Source: Anatilimnocola aggregata (lineage in GTDB: Bacteria; Planctomycetota; Planctomycetia; Pirellulales; Pirellulaceae). Taken from it: 64,000 nucleotides of DNA. This document shows, piece after piece, positions 61,732-64,000 of the stretch. Numbering within the stretch: the stretch's first letter is position 1; each line of letters starts with the position of its first letter. The DNA is taken from the NCBI RefSeq assembly GCF_007747655.1, contig NZ_CP036274.1, positions 1,736,001 through 1,800,000 on the forward strand. Direction: 5' to 3'. The position numbers and the translations under genes were made by a program. Under the pieces are notes generated by a model. That model made no database searches, was not told the origin of the DNA, and saw only the letters and a program-made list of their open reading frames with translations.

Positions 61732-62040
61732 TTAGGCTGGGCTGAGGATTTGCAGTGAGACGCTTTTGACGAAGTCTTTCACTCGCGGACGATAAGACAT
61801 CATGTGCGGCGCGATCAGGTGAGCTTCGAGGTGCTCGATGCTTTCCCACTTTTCGACAACCACTACCGTGTCTGCCCGCGCGGGAGATTGCGCGGGCAAG
61901 TTCGTGGCATGATCGGTGGCGGGAAAATACTCGATGCAGCCGCTTTCAGCACGCACGGGCGCGACGATCTTATGAAACTCGTCGAGGAAGTCGTTACGCT
62001 TGCCGGAATGCAACTCAATGGTGGCTAACACGACGATCAA
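61732..62040 (-). CDS. Antibiotic biosynthesis monooxygenase (ABM)-like protein
   Basis: A 102-residue ferredoxin-like-fold protein: V-V-L-A-T-I-E-L-H-S-G-K-R-N-D-F-L-D-E-F, E-S-G-C-I-E-Y and V-V-V-V-E-K-W-E-S-I-E-H-L-E-A-H. It matches the ABM/quinol monooxygenase family; substrate unknown. TTG start at 62040, with GAGGAG 9 nt upstream. It ends 14 nt before xdhC and probably belongs to the same leftward operon. Confidence 0.82.
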   Translation of the reverse strand: MIVVLATIELHSGKRNDFLDEFHKIVAPVRAESGCIEYFPATDHATNLPAQSPARADTVVVVEKWESIEHLEAHLIAPHMMSYRPRVKDFVKSVSLQILSPA

Positions 62041-62136
62041 CGGCGGACTCCTCAGGCAAAGGGTGGCAATCAGGCGGGGTGGATGCAAGAACCCTATTCT
62101 GCCCGCTCGCTCGCGCGGGAACAACCCACGGCGGAT

Positions 62137-62610
62137 TCACGTCAACTGTTGCTGCAAGAGCGAAGGGACATTTCTCAATTCATCGCCAACCGCCCTGATG
62201 TGAAACTCGCGGCTTGTTTCGCCAGTGACTTCGATGCGAATGAGCAAATACGAATCGGGAAGTGCGGGCTCGATCTTATCGGCCCATTCGATGATGGTCA
62301 AAGCTGGCTCATCATACAGTTCTTCGGTGCCTAGTTCGCGAAACTCGTCGACATCGTGCAAACGGTAGGCATCGAGATGATAGAGTCGCCGCTGGCCGTT
62401 GTATTGCTGACAAAGGACAAACGTCGGGCTGGTGACCGTCGCCGGATCAATTCCCGCCGCTGCAGCCAATCCCTGCACAAGTCGCGTCTTGCCGGCGCCT
62501 AGTGTTCCGCATAGCGCAATCGTCGCACGCTGCGGTAATACGGTAGCAAGCAACTGAGCAAGCAAGTCGGTATCAGCCAACGACTGCGCAGTGAAAACGA
62601 ACTCGTTCAA
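62137..62610 (-). CDS. tsaE: tRNA threonylcarbamoyladenosine biosynthesis protein TsaE
   Basis: A 157-residue P-loop ATPase needed with TsaB/TsaD for t6A in tRNAs. Walker A G35-T-L-G-A-G-K-T42; T-S-P-T-F-V-L (the switch region) and L-Y-H-L-D-A-Y-R-L, then I-I-E-W-A-D-K-I, all typical. It begins with a 4-nt overlap (ATGA) of the thiL stop, so the two are translationally coupled. Ends 96 nt before the monooxygenase-like gene. Confidence 0.93.
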   Translation of the reverse strand: MNEFVFTAQSLADTDLLAQLLATVLPQRATIALCGTLGAGKTRLVQGLAAAAGIDPATVTSPTFVLCQQYNGQRRLYHLDAYRLHDVDEFRELGTEELYDEPALTIIEWADKIEPALPDSYLLIRIEVTGETSREFHIRAVGDELRNVPSLLQQQLT

Positions 62611-63539
62611 TGTTCGTACCCCCGCGGCTGTAAGGTGAGGAGCTCACCGCTGGCCAACTGCTGCTGAAGTCCCTGCTCGGCAGTGAACCAGCCGATTTGC
62701 GTCAGCGGTACCGCGAGTGGTTGTTCACGCAAGAGCCGCGCTGCTTCGCCCGGGGGGACCGCCAGAATCAGTTCGAAGTCCTCGCCGTCGGCTAGCGCGT
62801 GATCGAGTGCCGTTTGCTGCGAATTACCTTTTTCAGCCAGTTCATGGGCTGCCGGTGACAAGGGGATCTTGGCTACTTCAATAATCGCGCCGCAACTACT
62901 GGCCGCGCAGATGCGCGACAGATCGAGCGATAAGCCGTCGCTCACATCGATGGCTGCGTGAACCTGCGCGTGATGCGATTGCAACAAGTGCGATTCTCGC
63001 AGTCGCGGTGAAAATGAAAGATGTCGGCCGAGGATGCTGCCGCCAAACGAACCGGTGACGAGGATCGCATCGCCGGGCTGAGCGCCGCTCCTTCGCCAGG
63101 CTTTGCCGTCTACAACCTCGCCGATCGCAGTCACACAGATGACCAATCGGCCGTGCCAACTGTTCGTGTCGCCACCCGCGATTGCACATTCAAACTCGGC
63201 GGCGAGAGGGAGCAGACCCTGCATCAACTGCTGGGCGAGGTTCAATGTTTCATCGTTGCCAGAGCCACGGGGAATGGCCAGCGAGATGAAGGCTGCGACG
63301 GGCTTGGCTCCCATGGCGGCCAAATCGCTGAGATTTACTGCCATCGCTTTGCGTCCCGCGGCAAAAGCTCCGCATTCGGAAAGCACAAAGTCGGTGCCGT
63401 CCATCAGCATGTCCGTGGTGACCACCGTCTGTTGACCGGTTTGCTGCGCGAGTAGAGCAGCGTCGTCGCCGATGCCGAGCGGTATCTTCGCCGAGTTCGG
63501 CATCTGCTCTTGCAGCCAGCGAAGAAAGTTGAGTTCCAT
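62607..63539 (-). CDS. thiL: Thiamine-monophosphate kinase ThiL
   Basis: A 310-residue ThiL, which makes thiamine diphosphate from thiamine monophosphate. G-I-G-D-D-A-A-L-L and T-T-D-M-L-M-D-G-T-D near the N-terminus, M-A-V-N-L-S-D-L-A-A-M-G-A-K-P, and I-D-V-S-D-G-L-S-L-D-L are the family metal/ATP motifs. ATG 63539 is used; a TTG one codon before is possible. Coupled to tsaE by ATGA overlap. Confidence 0.93.
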   Translation of the reverse strand: MELNFLRWLQEQMPNSAKIPLGIGDDAALLAQQTGQQTVVTTDMLMDGTDFVLSECGAFAAGRKAMAVNLSDLAAMGAKPVAAFISLAIPRGSGNDETLNLAQQLMQGLLPLAAEFECAIAGGDTNSWHGRLVICVTAIGEVVDGKAWRRSGAQPGDAILVTGSFGGSILGRHLSFSPRLRESHLLQSHHAQVHAAIDVSDGLSLDLSRICAASSCGAIIEVAKIPLSPAAHELAEKGNSQQTALDHALADGEDFELILAVPPGEAARLLREQPLAVPLTQIGWFTAEQGLQQQLASGELLTLQPRGYEH

Positions 63540-63594
63540 CAATGGCGATGTCCGGCGAATCTTTGAAGCTCGAACCGCATTCGGCTCGGCAGGA

Positions 63595-63612
63595 GCCTCG
63601 CCCTCCCGAGGC
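63595..63612. terminator. Hairpin between partial gene and thiL
   Basis: GCCTCG (63595-63600) and CGAGGC (63607-63612) form a perfect 6-bp stem with loop CCCTCC. It sits 13 nt after the stop of the leftward upstream gene (63626). The flanking bases GGCTCGGCAGGAG extend a repeat-like motif. A terminator or REP-type remnant. Confidence 0.45.
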
Positions 63613-63625
63613 GGGTAACAGCCAC

Positions 63626-64000
63626 TTAGTACTTAATCGTCGAGTCGCTGGTCTTACGATCGTGCTGCGTGCGGAGTTCGTTCATCAAGAACGTGATTGA
63701 CTTACACAACTGACGAACCGAATCGACCGGATTGGCCTGGCGCGCGGCCACCGACTTCCGTTGCAGTTCTCCGTACTCGGCCCAGTCGACGTTGTAGTTG
63801 CCATCGACGGCAACTTGTTTCAACTCGCCTGCTGTTTGTTCCAGCTTGGTAAAGAACGCCGGCGAAGGACCGCAGGGAGTGTTCGTGTATGGTCCTTTAC
63901 CGAGCCGGCGATTGCCAGCGAGTTGTGTCCCGCTGCTGTAACCACTATAGAGTTTTACCACGCCGACAATGGCAGCAATCACCGAGCAAACGGCAGCTAA
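63626..64000 (-). CDS. Membrane-anchored protein, partial at window end
   Basis: The frame is open to base 64000, so the N-terminus lies beyond the window; 124 residues are visible. It begins L-A-V-C-S-V-I-A-A-I-V-G-V-V-K-L-Y, a hydrophobic helix, followed by Y-S-G-Y-S-S-G-T-Q-L-A-G-N-R-R, then a helical part with F-F-T-K-L-E-Q-T-A-G-E-L-K-Q and M-N-E-L-R-T-Q-H-D. A GTG at 63982 lies within the helix and is not a convincing start. No family recognised. Confidence 0.6.
   Translation of the reverse strand, partial: LAAVCSVIAAIVGVVKLYSGYSSGTQLAGNRRLGKGPYTNTPCGPSPAFFTKLEQTAGELKQVAVDGNYNVDWAEYGELQRKSVAARQANPVDSVRQLCKSITFLMNELRTQHDRKTSDSTIKY

Noticed and set aside
1-64000. tRNA, rRNA or CRISPR arrays
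   Set aside because: Gaps were read for cloverleaf-like or regularly spaced repeats and none were found; the dyad elements have only two units per copy.

Overview
The window is about 64 kb of GC-rich chromosome from a planctomycete, most likely order Pirellulales. Evidence for this: a tubulin-fold protein with the GGGTGSG loop; an ECF sigma factor next to a giant Ser/Thr kinase carrying LamG-like and leucine-rich-like domains; a 43-residue protein opening with a planctomycete-style F-S-I-R-x-L-x-W-L membrane motif; an orphan formylmethanofuran dehydrogenase subunit B; many Tat- or Sec-exported hydrolases; and short palindromic repeats between convergent genes. I see no rRNA, tRNA, CRISPR array, transposase, integrase or prophage gene. 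Genes are dense on both strands and grouped in short operons.

Layout. 1-7 kb: the 3' part of the tubulin-like gene, then ThuA-like, Tat-exported deacetylase-like, alpha/beta hydrolase and class C serine hydrolase genes. 6.9-12 kb: ECF sigma factor and a 1489-residue kinase whose N-terminus carries a zinc anti-sigma-type motif. 12-18.4 kb: PduO-type cobalamin adenosyltransferase, TolB-like propeller, YugP-like zinc peptidase, HEAT-like exported protein, cupin, threonine synthase. 18.5-22.3 kb: SDR, SSS symporter, PhyH dioxygenase and MarR regulator, apparently one catabolic operon. 22.4-23.5 kb: mscL and rplU. 23.6-26.8 kb: an unusual CxxCH, toroid and D-aminoacylase fusion, and a pair of tiny membrane proteins.

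27.3-31.7 kb: a large lipoprotein, an ABC ATPase and a sulfite-oxidase-fold molybdoenzyme. 32-33 kb: DUF6933 and pRiA4b ORF-3-like proteins. 33.2-37.1 kb: a GT39, GT2 and methyltransferase operon. 37.1-43.5 kb: Tat-exported endonuclease/phosphatase-fold protein, esterase, low-molecular-weight phosphatase, Cys-rich lipoprotein, Gfo/Idh-like membrane protein, SDR, MFS transporter. 43.6-46 kb: a hypothetical protein, a GNAT-DUF6714 gene interrupted by a G7 frameshift, and a small protein next to an aspartic protease. 46-49.8 kb: PQQ-type propeller lipoprotein, fhcB, nrdR. 50-54.9 kb: CheB-CheR-PAS hybrid and PAS histidine kinase. 54.9-64 kb: DUF1877, ispD, lutABC, smpB, then a leftward group mocA, xdhC, monooxygenase-like, tsaE, thiL and a partial membrane protein.

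The strongest unexplained signal is a roughly 175-bp element present twice, at 26872-27050 and 47640-47816. Each copy has two 27-nt dyads flanking a 38-39 nt core, and the arms differ between copies by compensatory changes. A second repeat family occurs three times, each time in the gap between two convergent genes, consistent with a bidirectional terminator.
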